Assembly: GCF_000717175.1 (NCBI RefSeq)
Contig: NZ_JNYD01000015.1
Span: 186,001 to 250,000, forward strand
From: Pseudonocardia autotrophica
GTDB taxonomy: Bacteria; Actinomycetota; Actinomycetes; Mycobacteriales; Pseudonocardiaceae
Direction: 5' to 3'
Length of the DNA: 64,000 bases
In this document: piece by piece, positions 1-8,589 of the stretch
How positions within the stretch are numbered: position 1 is the first letter of the stretch
How the letters are laid out: each line of letters starts with the position of its first letter
Made by a program: the position numbers and the translations under genes
The notes under the pieces: generated by a model
The model's database searches: none
What the model saw: only the letters and a program-made list of their open reading frames with translations
Told to the model about the DNA's origin: nothing

Positions 1-1010
1 GCGGGTGGACGGCCTCGCCCGCGGCGCTCGACGCCCTCGCGCTGCTCGCCCACGCCACGCTCCTCGCCGCCGACCCGGGGCGCGCCCTCCACCTGGTCGT
101 CGACGCCCTGCCCCGCGCCGAGACCGCGGAACCGCGGCTCCGGTTCGCTCTGCAGGCGCTGCAGGGCGCGGCCCTCGCCGACAGCGGTGACCGGCCCGGC
201 GGTCTGGAGACGCTCCAGCACGCCCGGGTCGTGCTCGGGGACCACGACGCCGACCAGGTCGAGATCGCGCTCGCGGCCACGGTGGAGTTCGACATCGCGC
301 TCCGGCTCGGGCACCACGCCGCGGCCTCCGCCGTGCAGGGCTGGCTCGCCGGGCGCTGCGGGACCGTCGGCGAGGCCGTGGTCATGCGCGCCCGGGCCGA
401 CGTGCTGGGCGGCCGCGTCGACCAGGCCCGCGCGACCCTGCGCGGCCTCCTCGACGACGGTCCGCCGGCCGTGCTGCCGGCCACCGTGGTGGAGGCCCAC
501 CTCCTGTGCAGCGAGCTCGCGATCCGCGCGGAGGACCGGTTCGCCGCGGCCCTGGCCCTGCGGGACGCCGTCGGGCTGGCCGAACCGCACGACCTGCTCC
601 GGCCGTTCGTCCAGGCCCGTCCCGCGGTGCGCCGGCTGCTGGCCCAGCAGTACGGCACCCTGGAGGTCGCGCACACCCTGCCGGGCCGGGCGCTGGTGCT
701 CGCGCCCCCGGACGGCGAGCGACTCGACGCCGCGCTCAGCGTCCGCGAGCAGGCCGTGCTCGAACTGCTGCCGTCCCTCGAGTCGCTCGAGGAGATCGCC
801 GCCGACCTCACCGTCTCGGTCAACACGCTGAAGACGCACGTCCGGTCGATCTACGGCAAGCTCGGCGTCGGCAACCGCCGCGACGCCGTCGTCGTGGGCT
901 ACGAGCACGGCCTGATCCATCGCACCGTCTCCCCGCCGCGGCGGGGGACGGCACGCACGGGGCGGCACGTCCCCGGCCGCGCGGGAGGAGCGACGAGGAG
1001 GACCGGATGA
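1..1010 (+). CDS. LuxR-family transcriptional regulator (MalT/LAL type), C-terminal part
   Basis: The frame is open from the first base of the window, so the N-terminus lies outside. About 335 residues are visible: an alpha-helical, Ala/Leu-rich TPR-like stretch followed by a LuxR helix-turn-helix near the end (EIAADLTVSVNTLKTHVRSI, then YGKLGVGNR). This is the architecture of large ATP-dependent LuxR regulators, in which the HTH binds DNA and the helical repeats sense a ligand. The ATPase domain cannot be seen here. A second, complete regulator of this kind follows 178 bases downstream on the same strand, so the two may be duplicates. The Arg/Gly-rich tail after the HTH is unusual for the family. 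Confidence 0.85.
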   Translation, partial: GWTASPAALDALALLAHATLLAADPGRALHLVVDALPRAETAEPRLRFALQALQGAALADSGDRPGGLETLQHARVVLGDHDADQVEIALAATVEFDIALRLGHHAAASAVQGWLAGRCGTVGEAVVMRARADVLGGRVDQARATLRGLLDDGPPAVLPATVVEAHLLCSELAIRAEDRFAAALALRDAVGLAEPHDLLRPFVQARPAVRRLLAQQYGTLEVAHTLPGRALVLAPPDGERLDAALSVREQAVLELLPSLESLEEIAADLTVSVNTLKTHVRSIYGKLGVGNRRDAVVVGYEHGLIHRTVSPPRRGTARTGRHVPGRAGGATRRTG

Positions 1011-1187
1011 GGACCGCGCCCTGCCGAGATCCACAGAAACGACACTGAGGACTTTCGCCACTTCGCCCCCGACCGTCGAGCTGCGAGGGTGCCCTGACGT
1101 GCCCGGACACCCTTCGTGGGACCGGACCCGCCCCGACGCGGACGACCGCCGTCGGCAGGGGACCGGGCAGGTGGACGCGAGGGGCGC

Positions 1188-3854
1188 ATGACGCGGCACC
1201 GGTCGGTCAGGCTGAGGAGGGCGAGCGGGCACCGGGCGGAGCCCGACCGCTCGATCCTGCCGGTGCCCGTCGCCGGGGGTCTCGTGCGCCGTCCCCGGCT
1301 GCACGACCTGCTCGACGACGGCGCGGCGGCCCCGGCGACCCTCGTGGCCGCGGCTGCCGGGTGGGGCAAGACCGTGCTGCTCGGCTCGTGGATCGAGGCC
1401 GGCGCCGGCGGCCGGGCCGTGGCGTGGGTGACCCTCGACGCCGACCAGGACGCGCCGCAGCCCTTCTGGCGAGCCGTCGCGGCGGCGCTCGTCGAGGCGA
1501 CGGGCGGGGACACGGCCGACACCCTCCGCCCGGTCGTCGCCGGCGGCGTGGAGACGGAGTACCTGCCGGCCGCCGTCGCGGACGCGCTCCGGGACGTGCC
1601 GACCCCCGTCGTCCTGGTCCTGGACAACTACCACGAGATCGGCTCGGCCGAGGTGCACGCGGGGCTCCTCCGCCTCGTCGAGCGGCCGGTCCCGAACCTG
1701 TCGATCGTGATCGCCACTCGCAGGGACCCGCCCTGGCCGCTGCAACGGCTGCGCGTGGCCGACCTGCTCCGCGACGTCCGTGCCACCGACCTCGCGTTCC
1801 GTTCGGACGAGGCCACGGAGCTGTTCGCCCGCCTCGGCGTGGACCTCACCGCCGTCCAGGTCGAGCGGCTCCTGGACCGGACCGAGGGCTGGGCGGCGGG
1901 GCTGCGGCTGGCCGCCCTGCACCTGCACGACCGGTCGGACGTCGACGGCGCGGTCGACGCCTTCTCCGGCGACGACCACAGCGTCGCGGGGTACCTGCTG
2001 ACCGAGGTGCTCGACCAGCAGGCACCCGAGCTGATGACCTTCCTGACCGCGGTCAGCGTCGTCGACCTCGTGTGCGCGGATCTCGCCCGCGTGCTCACCG
2101 GCCGCTCCGAGGCGGGCCGGGTCCTGGCCGATCTCGCGGCGTCCCACCTCTTCGTGCGCGAGGCGGACCGTCCGGGGCGCTGGTTCCGGCTGCACCGGCT
2201 CGTCCTCGACATCCTCCGCGCGCGCACGATCCCCGCACGCGAGCGCCGGGACCTGCACCGCCGGGCGACGGAGTGGTTCCGCGGCCACGACATGCCGCTC
2301 GAGGCCATCCGCTCGGCCGTCACCGGCGGACTGTGGCGGCTGGCGGCCGACCTCACGGGCGTCCACGCGGTGGCGCTCGTGATGGGGGGCGACGGCGCGC
2401 TGCTCGAACACGTGCTGGCACGGGTCCCGAGCGCCGTCGCGGGGGCGTACCCGGAGCTCGCGGCGGGGCTGGCCGGGGCCCGCATCGCCCAGGGCAGCGG
2501 GCTCGACGTGGCCCGGCTCCTCGAGGCGGCCGGCACCGCACCGGACGGGCTGCCGGACGACCGCCGACGGCGTGCCGAGGTGCTCCGGCAGATGAGCGCC
2601 GGCGGCCTCGGACGGCTCCTCGGCGACTGGGCCGCCGTGCAGGAGGCCTACCGCCGGGTGCCGCACGAGTCCGGTGCGCTCGCGTCGCTCGGGATGGCCG
2701 GCGCGGAGATCGTGCCGGTGGTGGCCCACAACAACCTCGGCACGGCCGCCCTCTGGACCGGCGACCTCGACGCCGCCGAACGCCATCTGAGCGCGGCCAC
2801 CGACGCGGCGGTACCCGGCGTCGTCCTGGCACAGTTGAACGCCGCGTCCTACCGGGCCCTCCTGCGGGCCGGGCGCGGCGAGCTCGACGCCGCCGAGGCG
2901 GAGGCGCACAAGACCCTCGCCGCCGCGGCCACCGCCGGCCTGGAGCTCGCGGTGCAGGTCGTCGCGGCCCACCTCGCCCTCGTGCGGGTGGCGCTGGACC
3001 GGGGCGATCCGGCGGCCGCCGACGAGCAGCTGGCCCGGCTGCCGGAGTCCGAGAACATGAGCGCCGAGCCGCACGTCCGGCTCGCGACCGCGCTCCTGGC
3101 CGCGGAACGGCGCGCGACCTCCGGGGACCACGAGTCCGCGTTGGCGGTGCTCCGGACGGCACTCGACGCGGAGGCCGCCCGCGCCCCGCGGATCCTGCGC
3201 GAACGGGCCGAGCTCCTGGAGGCCTCGCTCGTCGCGCACACGGGCGACCCGGAGCGCACCCTCGCCCTGCTCGACCGGACCGGCCCGCCGACGACGCCCG
3301 AGGGCCTGGTGGCCGCGGCGCTGCTCCGGCTGCGGCTCGGGGACGTCCGCACCGCCCAGCGGTACCGCGCCGGGCTGGGCGACCCCTCGACGGTCCGGCT
3401 CCGCGTCCAGGGCCTCCTCCTCGACGCCCTGCTGGCCGCGGCGGCCGACGACCAGGACCGCGCCCGGGACCGGTGCGAGGACGCCCTGGTCATCGCCTTC
3501 CCCTGCGGGTTGCGCGGTCCGTTCCTCGCCGAGGGGACCGATCTGCGCCCCGTACTGCAGGCGTGTCTCGAGCGCGGGACGGCGGCTCCGGGGTTCGTGC
3601 TCGACCTGCTCGGACGCCTCGCCGCGGGACCGGAGGACACCGGAGCGGTCCGGCCGCTCGCGGACCCGCCGACCGAACGCGAGCGGACGGTCCTGCGCTA
3701 TCTCAGCAGCAGCCTGAGCAACGCCGAGATCGCCGCCGAACTCTACGTCTCGGTCAGCACGGTGAAGACCCACCAGCGCGCCCTGTACCGCAAGCTCGGG
3801 GCGACGGGCAGGCGCGACGCGGTCCGCCGGGCCCGGCTGCTGGGGCTGCTCTGA
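1188..3854 (+). CDS. MalT-type LuxR transcriptional regulator (STAND ATPase)
   Basis: An 888-residue regulator. The N-terminal part has a P-loop (AAAAGWGKTVLL, about residue 60) and a Walker B-like VVLVLDNYHE, typical of STAND ATPases such as MalT. The middle is a long helical, TPR-like region, and the C-terminus has a LuxR HTH (SNAEIAAELYVSVSTVKTHQ, then RALYRKLGATGRRDAV). The frame is open for 24 codons upstream, but I chose the ATG at 1188 because GAGGGG lies just before it and the upstream residues are low-complexity. It probably switches on target genes when ATP and an inducer are bound; the inducer is unknown. It follows another regulator of the same kind. Confidence 0.9.
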   Translation: MTRHRSVRLRRASGHRAEPDRSILPVPVAGGLVRRPRLHDLLDDGAAAPATLVAAAAGWGKTVLLGSWIEAGAGGRAVAWVTLDADQDAPQPFWRAVAAALVEATGGDTADTLRPVVAGGVETEYLPAAVADALRDVPTPVVLVLDNYHEIGSAEVHAGLLRLVERPVPNLSIVIATRRDPPWPLQRLRVADLLRDVRATDLAFRSDEATELFARLGVDLTAVQVERLLDRTEGWAAGLRLAALHLHDRSDVDGAVDAFSGDDHSVAGYLLTEVLDQQAPELMTFLTAVSVVDLVCADLARVLTGRSEAGRVLADLAASHLFVREADRPGRWFRLHRLVLDILRARTIPARERRDLHRRATEWFRGHDMPLEAIRSAVTGGLWRLAADLTGVHAVALVMGGDGALLEHVLARVPSAVAGAYPELAAGLAGARIAQGSGLDVARLLEAAGTAPDGLPDDRRRRAEVLRQMSAGGLGRLLGDWAAVQEAYRRVPHESGALASLGMAGAEIVPVVAHNNLGTAALWTGDLDAAERHLSAATDAAVPGVVLAQLNAASYRALLRAGRGELDAAEAEAHKTLAAAATAGLELAVQVVAAHLALVRVALDRGDPAAADEQLARLPESENMSAEPHVRLATALLAAERRATSGDHESALAVLRTALDAEAARAPRILRERAELLEASLVAHTGDPERTLALLDRTGPPTTPEGLVAAALLRLRLGDVRTAQRYRAGLGDPSTVRLRVQGLLLDALLAAAADDQDRARDRCEDALVIAFPCGLRGPFLAEGTDLRPVLQACLERGTAAPGFVLDLLGRLAAGPEDTGAVRPLADPPTERERTVLRYLSSSLSNAEIAAELYVSVSTVKTHQRALYRKLGATGRRDAVRRARLLGLL

Positions 3855-3954
3855 GAAGTCGGCCGGCCCGGGGGGCGCGCTCATCCCGTGCGGATGGTGT
3901 GCCGTCCCGCCGGCACCGGCATCGTCGACCCGTCGACCGCTGGAGGAGGTCACA

Positions 3955-4191
3955 GTGAGCTGCGAGTACTCGGTGCGCGTGCGGGGACGTCTCAGCCCGG
4001 CCCTCCTGGCCGCGCTGGACCCGCTCCGCCCGGCCCATCCCACGGAGACCGAGCTGCGCGCGCGGGTGGACGACCAGGCGGAGCTGCAGGAACTGCTCGC
4101 GCGGCTGCAGGATCTGGGGATCGAGCTGGTCGGGCTGCAGCGGATCCCGGCCGGCCCGCAGCGCGACCCACGGCGCCAGGAACAGCCCTGA
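3955..4191 (+). CDS. Small conserved hypothetical protein (paralogue of the one at 7336)
   Basis: A 78-residue protein starting at GTG behind an excellent ribosome site (GGAGGAGGT, 3942-3950). It begins with a strand-like CEYSVRVRGRLSPALLAAL and ends its conserved part with LQELLARLQDLGIELVGLQ. The 66-residue protein at 7336-7536 has the same layout (YEFRVDGVLSEEARAAL, then IIAQLDALGLTLVSV), so both belong to one small family. I know no function; the size and pattern suit a single small alpha/beta domain. It lies 100 bases after the MalT-type regulator and could be co-transcribed with it. The last 15 residues are polar and probably disordered. Confidence 0.75.
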   Translation: MSCEYSVRVRGRLSPALLAALDPLRPAHPTETELRARVDDQAELQELLARLQDLGIELVGLQRIPAGPQRDPRRQEQP

Positions 4192-4318
4192 CCACGCGCT
4201 GACCAGGGCGGTTCCCGCGGCCCGACGGGCCACGACCACCCGTCCAGGATGACCACTCGCCTCCTCGGCGCCCCGACACTCGTCCGTGTCGGCAGGGTTC
4301 AGGGGAGTCGGAGGCGTC

Positions 4319-4858
4319 ATGGTGCACATGCTCGGCGGGCCGGCGGCACATCCGGGCCGGGTCGCCCTCCGCGTCGCGGCGGCCGCCCTCGGCATCGCGG
4401 CCGTCGCAGGATGTTCGGCGCAGCCGCCCGCGCCGCCGTCGGCCCCACCCGCGGCGCCCGCGACGACCTCGGCGCCCGCGACGACGGGGTACTCGCCCGC
4501 ACTCTGCACGGCCGCCGCGGAGTTCCAGACCGCGGCCAACGCGATCGTCGGGCTCGACGCGACGAAGGTCGGCACCGAGGGCGTCAAGGCCGCGCTGCAG
4601 GACCTCGCCGACGCGGGGCGGAACCTGGCCACCGCGGCGGACGCGCAGTTCGGTCCCCAGGTCGACGCCCTCGAGCAGGCGCTCGCCGCGCTCGGGACGA
4701 CCATCGCCGGCATCGGGGACCAGGCGAGCCTGTCGTCGAAGCTGGGGGCGCTCGCCGCGTCCGTCGCCCAGGTCGAGGCCGCGGCGGCCCCGATCGTCGA
4801 GAGCGTCCGGGCGGGCTGTCCGGCGATCCCGACGGTCGAGACCCCTCCGACGTCGTGA
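4319..4858 (+). CDS. Secreted lipoprotein, function unknown
   Basis: A 179-residue protein with a lipoprotein signal: a hydrophobic stretch (ALRVAAAALGIAAVAG) ending in a lipobox Cys, then a Pro/Ala/Thr-rich linker and a helical domain with two Cys residues (ALC..., AGC...). A GTG start is possible at 4286, but GGAGG at 4310-4314 favours the ATG at 4319. It should be anchored to the outer face of the membrane. No catalytic motif is visible; the Ala-rich heptad-like helices suggest a helical bundle. It is monocistronic, followed directly by a strong hairpin. Confidence 0.8.
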   Translation: MVHMLGGPAAHPGRVALRVAAAALGIAAVAGCSAQPPAPPSAPPAAPATTSAPATTGYSPALCTAAAEFQTAANAIVGLDATKVGTEGVKAALQDLADAGRNLATAADAQFGPQVDALEQALAALGTTIAGIGDQASLSSKLGALAASVAQVEAAAAPIVESVRAGCPAIPTVETPPTS

Positions 4859-4861
4859 CGC

Positions 4862-4896
4862 GCACGGCGGGCCGTCCCCGCGACGGCCCGCCGTGC
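4862..4896 (+). terminator. Strong stem-loop terminator
   Basis: A perfect 15-base-pair inverted repeat (4862-4876 with 4882-4896) and a 5-base loop lie 4 bases after the lipoprotein stop codon. There is no T-tract, which is usual for GC-rich actinobacteria. Confidence 0.8.
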
Positions 4897-4900
4897 CGCG

Positions 4901-5176
4901 TCACCCGGCCCGGCCGTCCCGCTCCGCGGCCCCGACGACGAGCCCGTGCCCGTCGCCGCGGGTGGCCGCGTGCGGTCCGTCCGAGCGGGGACGACGCCCA
5001 GGACCCGGACGCAGCAGACCCAGGCCGTGGAGCCGTTCGAGCCGCCGGACCGTGTACGGGTGGGAGCGCGGCAGCTGCGCGAGTCCGACCCAGAATCCCC
5101 GCAGCTCCTGGCCCTGCCGGAGCAGCGCGGAGATGTCGACGTGCCGCTCGGTGTGGTGCGGCCGGGCCCTCGGACC
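4901..5176 (-). pseudogene. Possible relic of an M48-type metalloprotease (3' end only)
   Basis: A frame of about 90 codons is open between two stops on the minus strand but has no ATG or GTG near its 5' end. Its codons end almost always in G or C, as in real genes here. The peptide contains LLRQGQELRGFWVGLAQL followed by RSHPYTVRRLERL, which resembles the C-terminus of M48/HtpX-like peptidases, where a conserved His-Pro precedes an Arg-rich helix. The catalytic HExxH part is absent. I read it as a decayed 3' fragment; the family assignment is from memory and could be wrong. Confidence 0.4.
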
Positions 5177-5211
5177 TCACCTGCGCCGCACCACGCCGGC
5201 GCCGCCGCCGG

Positions 5212-5646
5212 TCAGTGCGCCGGCTCACCGAGCGACCGGCCGAGGGCCTTCGCCTTCAGGGAGTCGTACTCGGTCTGGGTGATCGCGCCCTGGTCGAGCA
5301 GGCGCTTCGCCTCGGAGATCTGCGCGGTGGGCCCGCCGGCGTCGCCGTTCGCGGTCGCGATCCGGCGCACGTCGCGCTCGTAGGCGGCGCGGACCGCGGC
5401 GGCGTCCGCCTGCCGGCGGTCGCCCATCTTCCGGCCCTCCGCGATCAGGTACACGAGCGAGCCGAGGATCGGCAGGACGATGATCAGCACCGTCCAGCCG
5501 GCCTTGCCCCAGCCGCCGATGTCGTCGCGCCGGAAGATGTCGCCGAAGATCACGAACATCAACCAGAACCACAGGACGAAGCCGAAGAACACGAGCATCG
5601 TCCAGAACAGGTCGAGCAACGGGTAGGCGGTCTGTGCGAGGAGCAT
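5212..5646 (-). CDS. Membrane protein with SHOCT domain
   Basis: A 144-residue protein with two hydrophobic segments near the N-terminus (LFWTMLVFFGFVLWFWLMFV and TVLIIVLPILGSLVYLIAEG), a charged linker, and a C-terminal SHOCT motif (AKRLLDQGAITQTEYDSLKA, then KAL). The layout is that of the common actinobacterial 'PLD nuclease N-terminal plus SHOCT' proteins. An in-frame TTG lies two codons upstream, but the ATG at 5646 has the better spacing from AAGGGG. SHOCT domains probably mediate oligomerisation; the cellular role is unknown. Confidence 0.85.
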   Translation of the reverse strand: MLLAQTAYPLLDLFWTMLVFFGFVLWFWLMFVIFGDIFRRDDIGGWGKAGWTVLIIVLPILGSLVYLIAEGRKMGDRRQADAAAVRAAYERDVRRIATANGDAGGPTAQISEAKRLLDQGAITQTEYDSLKAKALGRSLGEPAH

Positions 5647-5757
5647 GTCCAACCCCTTCTTCCTGGTCGGCCGTCCGGGCGTACCGGGTCAGGGGCCGGA
5701 GTCGCTCCGGCCGGTGGTCCGCGGCGCCGGCGCGGCGTTCGTCACCGGTGTCGTGCC

Positions 5758-7233
5758 TCAGGAAGGACGATCGACCGTGATCGGCGCCGGTGTGCCATCC
5801 CGGACGGGTGATTGCGGGTCGGCGAGGACGTCCGGGGTGGGCGGCGCCGGGGGTTCCCGGTCGGGCCGGCGGGGCTGATCGAGGAACTGCACGACCCCGA
5901 GCAGGACCAGCAGCGCGACGACGACCCACAGGACGTCCCAGCCCGACGGCCGGTCGATCAGCACGAGCACGAGCGCGGCGAGGACCACCAGGCCCGTCCG
6001 CAGCAGGGTGAGGTGGGCGTGCACCCACGGCCCGACCGGGCCCTCGGCGAGCCACCGGCCGACCGCGCCGCGCCGCAGCGACGCGACGCCCCCGGCGAGC
6101 GCGCCCCGGAGCCGGACCGCGGCGGGCGAGGGACCCGTGACCCACGCCCCCAGCGCGACCACCAGGCCGACCACGAACAGCGTGCGCAACGCGGCGCGGA
6201 CGAAGCGCATCACGATGTCGAAGGCCGAGGACACGGCCGCGGCCGACGACTCGGCGACGGCGCCGACGACGAGGCCCCGCACCGCGAACAGGGCCAGGGC
6301 GAGCACGAACATCGTCGCCATCACCCCGATGCCCACGACCATGGTCGCCCGCCGTCGGCGGCGCGCCAGCAGGACCCCGCCGATCAACAGGGCCAGGGTG
6401 ACCCAGGGCAGCCACGTGGCCGTGATGTCGAGCAGGTGGTAGAGCGTCTGGGCGCGGATCAGGGTGCTGGCCGGGAAGAGGTCGATCGTGGGATGGATCG
6501 CGGGGATGCGCGCCGCGAGCTCGAACCCCGACGCGACGAGCTTCTGCTTCGCGGCCTCGATGAACGGGTAGAGGTCGAGGACGACCTTCCCGCCCTGAAT
6601 GCCGATCGCCGAGGACTGTCCCTCCAGCACCGCGACCATCTGCTGGTGCGAGAGCGTGAGCGCCTGCTGCGCCGCGGCGACGAAGGCGGGGCTGGACACC
6701 AGCTCCTGCACCTTGCCCCCGACGAAGCTGCGGGTGCCGTCGGCCAGCGGGCCGGTGAGCCCGTGCAACCGCTCGGCGATCGGGGCGGGCAGCCCCTGGG
6801 CGGCCAGCGCGTCCACCGCCTGGTTCGCGAGCTGTTGCACGTCGACCTGGGTGAAGATCTCGGCGGTGACCCGGTCGGACACCACCGTCTGCACCGCCGG
6901 GTCCTGGAGGACCGGCCCCACGGTTGCCACGAACCGGTCGGTGTCGGAAAGCTGGTTGTGCGTCCACACCGCCAGCACCGACACGGGGACCAGCACCAGG
7001 CCCAGGACCAGCAGCACCGCGGAGGCGATCGAGGCCCACCGGATCGGCCGGCGCCGGCGCGCGGCCGGCGGCGGTGCAGGCGGTGCGGCACGCAGCGCGG
7101 CCAGCTCGGCACGCAGCCGTTCCAGCTCCGCCCGCTCCTCGGCGGTCAACGGCGCCGCGTCCGGTGCGACGGTGGCGGTCGCTCCCGTCGGATCCGGGGG
7201 AACGGGCTGGTCGGGTCGGTCGACGACGGACAT
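5758..7233 (-). CDS. Multi-pass membrane protein with N-terminal coiled coil
   Basis: A 491-residue protein. The first 65 residues are acidic and Pro/Ala-rich, with a short coiled coil (EERAELERLRAELAALR). There follow a membrane segment (ASAVLLVLGLVLVPVSVLAV), a long extracytoplasmic region rich in helices (about residues 95-270), and four or more membrane segments to about residue 455, ending in a Pro/Asp tail. It starts at ATG behind GAGGAGGG. This type of protein recurs in Streptomyces and relatives without assigned function. The large domain between the first and second membrane segments is probably outside the cell. Confidence 0.8.
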   Translation of the reverse strand: MSVVDRPDQPVPPDPTGATATVAPDAAPLTAEERAELERLRAELAALRAAPPAPPPAARRRRPIRWASIASAVLLVLGLVLVPVSVLAVWTHNQLSDTDRFVATVGPVLQDPAVQTVVSDRVTAEIFTQVDVQQLANQAVDALAAQGLPAPIAERLHGLTGPLADGTRSFVGGKVQELVSSPAFVAAAQQALTLSHQQMVAVLEGQSSAIGIQGGKVVLDLYPFIEAAKQKLVASGFELAARIPAIHPTIDLFPASTLIRAQTLYHLLDITATWLPWVTLALLIGGVLLARRRRRATMVVGIGVMATMFVLALALFAVRGLVVGAVAESSAAAVSSAFDIVMRFVRAALRTLFVVGLVVALGAWVTGPSPAAVRLRGALAGGVASLRRGAVGRWLAEGPVGPWVHAHLTLLRTGLVVLAALVLVLIDRPSGWDVLWVVVALLVLLGVVQFLDQPRRPDREPPAPPTPDVLADPQSPVRDGTPAPITVDRPS

Positions 7234-7335
7234 CGTGGCCCTCCTCGCCTGCGGCGCCCGGACCAGCGCACCTTCTGACGGAAGGCCCCGGGCGGCATCA
7301 CCTGGTCCGGGCGAGCGCGATGCGTCGCCGTGCGC

Positions 7336-7536
7336 TCACGGAAGCGGATCGGGCAGGACCGAGACGAGCGTGAGCCCGAGGGCATCGAGCTGGGCGATGA
7401 TCCCGTGCAGGTGCGAGTCGTCCAGCACCTCGCCGTCGATCACCGTCTGCGGCGGAAGCTCCGTGATGCGCATGTCGCCGAGGGCGGCACGCGCCTCCTC
7501 GGACAGGACGCCGTCGACGCGGAACTCGTAGTGCAT
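7336..7536 (-). CDS. Small conserved hypothetical protein (paralogue of the one at 3955)
   Basis: A 66-residue protein, ATG start with GGAG about 8 bases upstream. It shares its order of elements with the 78-residue protein at 3955: an N-terminal strand (YEFRVDGVLSEEARAAL), a Val/Asp-rich middle, and a C-terminal helix-strand (LHGIIAQLDALGLTLVSV). Finding two copies within 4 kb, one after a LuxR regulator and one between unrelated genes, suggests a lineage-specific family. No catalytic or metal-binding residues are evident. Confidence 0.7.
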   Translation of the reverse strand: MHYEFRVDGVLSEEARAALGDMRITELPPQTVIDGEVLDDSHLHGIIAQLDALGLTLVSVLPDPLP

Positions 7537-7652
7537 GGGCCAAGCTCCGTTCTCGTCGGCGGCGCGGTCAGCCGGAAGCGAGGCTGCCCGGCGCCGCGGG
7601 GCCGGTCCTCATCCGTGACGAGTGAACGGGCCGTGCGGCCCGGCCGCTGCGG

Positions 7653-8564
7653 TCACCGCGGGTCGGAGCCCGCCACCAACGGGAACCCCCGCAGGATCTG
7701 CTGCAGGTGCATGACCTGCCGGGGGAAGAACTCGGCGATGGTGAACCCGACGACGTCCACGACCCGCTCGAGGTCCGCCACGATCCGCCTGGCCTGGGCG
7801 CTGGTGAGCCCACCCGGCTCGGCGCCCAGTCCCAGCACGATCTCGTCGCTGTCGATCGTGTCCACGTCGAAGTGGACCGCGACCTTCGAACAGCCCGTCT
7901 CCGCGATCCAGTCCAGCAGCGGGGCGGACGACTCCCGCAGCCGGTCGGGGCCGAACGTCCGGATCCCCCACTCGGCGACGTTCGGGAAGTCGTCGTCCGT
8001 CCAGGCGTGCAGGCCGGCGAGGGCGACCCGGTCCGCCGACACCGTGGCCGGGAGCAGCGCCTGGACCTCGGGGTCGCCGTGGCCGGTGAGGGCGGACACG
8101 GCCATCGCGTGGTAGCCCGGGTACGCGCTGCGGCCCGTGCCGATGTCGGGGTGCGAGTCGATCCACACCACGGCCAGGTCGTCCCCGTAGCGCTCGGCGA
8201 GCACCGAGAACGGCGCGACGCTGACCGCGCACTCCCCACCCAGGGTCGCGATCCGCGCCGGCGCCTGCTCCCGGATGAGCTCCAGCGCGCGGGCCAGCTG
8301 CGTGACGACGACCGTCTTCGCCTCGATCCCGTCCCGCTCCTCGAGACCCTTGTCGGTCAGGCTGACCGGTGCGGTGACCGTCGGGCCGTCGTGCGGGGGC
8401 AGGACCGCCTCCAGCACCGCGGCGCCGACGGCGTAGCCGCGGCGGGCGACGTCGAACGGGAACTCCGGCGCCAGCGCCGTGACGCTGGAGGTCCCGGCAC
8501 CCTGCCACTGGGGCCAGATCAGCCGCAGGTTCACCTCGGCCGGGGTCGACGGTCCGGAGCTCAT
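7653..8564 (-). CDS. Arginase/agmatinase-family protein with altered metal site
   Basis: A 303-residue ureohydrolase-fold protein. Metal-ligand motifs are recognisable: WIDSHPDIG (D136, H138, D140) and HFDVDTID (D233, D235). The first motif, normally GGDHS with a manganese-binding His, reads GGECAVSV, placing Cys112 where the His should be. The family hydrolyses guanidino compounds to urea; this Cys-type subgroup may use another metal or substrate. It starts at ATG behind GAGGAGGG, 25 bases after the stop of the metallo-beta-lactamase-fold gene, so the two are probably one operon. Calling it arginase itself would go too far. Confidence 0.85.
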   Translation of the reverse strand: MSSGPSTPAEVNLRLIWPQWQGAGTSSVTALAPEFPFDVARRGYAVGAAVLEAVLPPHDGPTVTAPVSLTDKGLEERDGIEAKTVVVTQLARALELIREQAPARIATLGGECAVSVAPFSVLAERYGDDLAVVWIDSHPDIGTGRSAYPGYHAMAVSALTGHGDPEVQALLPATVSADRVALAGLHAWTDDDFPNVAEWGIRTFGPDRLRESSAPLLDWIAETGCSKVAVHFDVDTIDSDEIVLGLGAEPGGLTSAQARRIVADLERVVDVVGFTIAEFFPRQVMHLQQILRGFPLVAGSDPR

Positions 8565-8589
8565 GACCGGCCCTCCTCTCGCGGTCCGG

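Noticed and set aside
1116..1187. N-terminal extension of the MalT-type regulator
   Set aside because: The extra 24 residues are Arg/Gly-rich and without a ribosome site; the ATG at 1188 has one.
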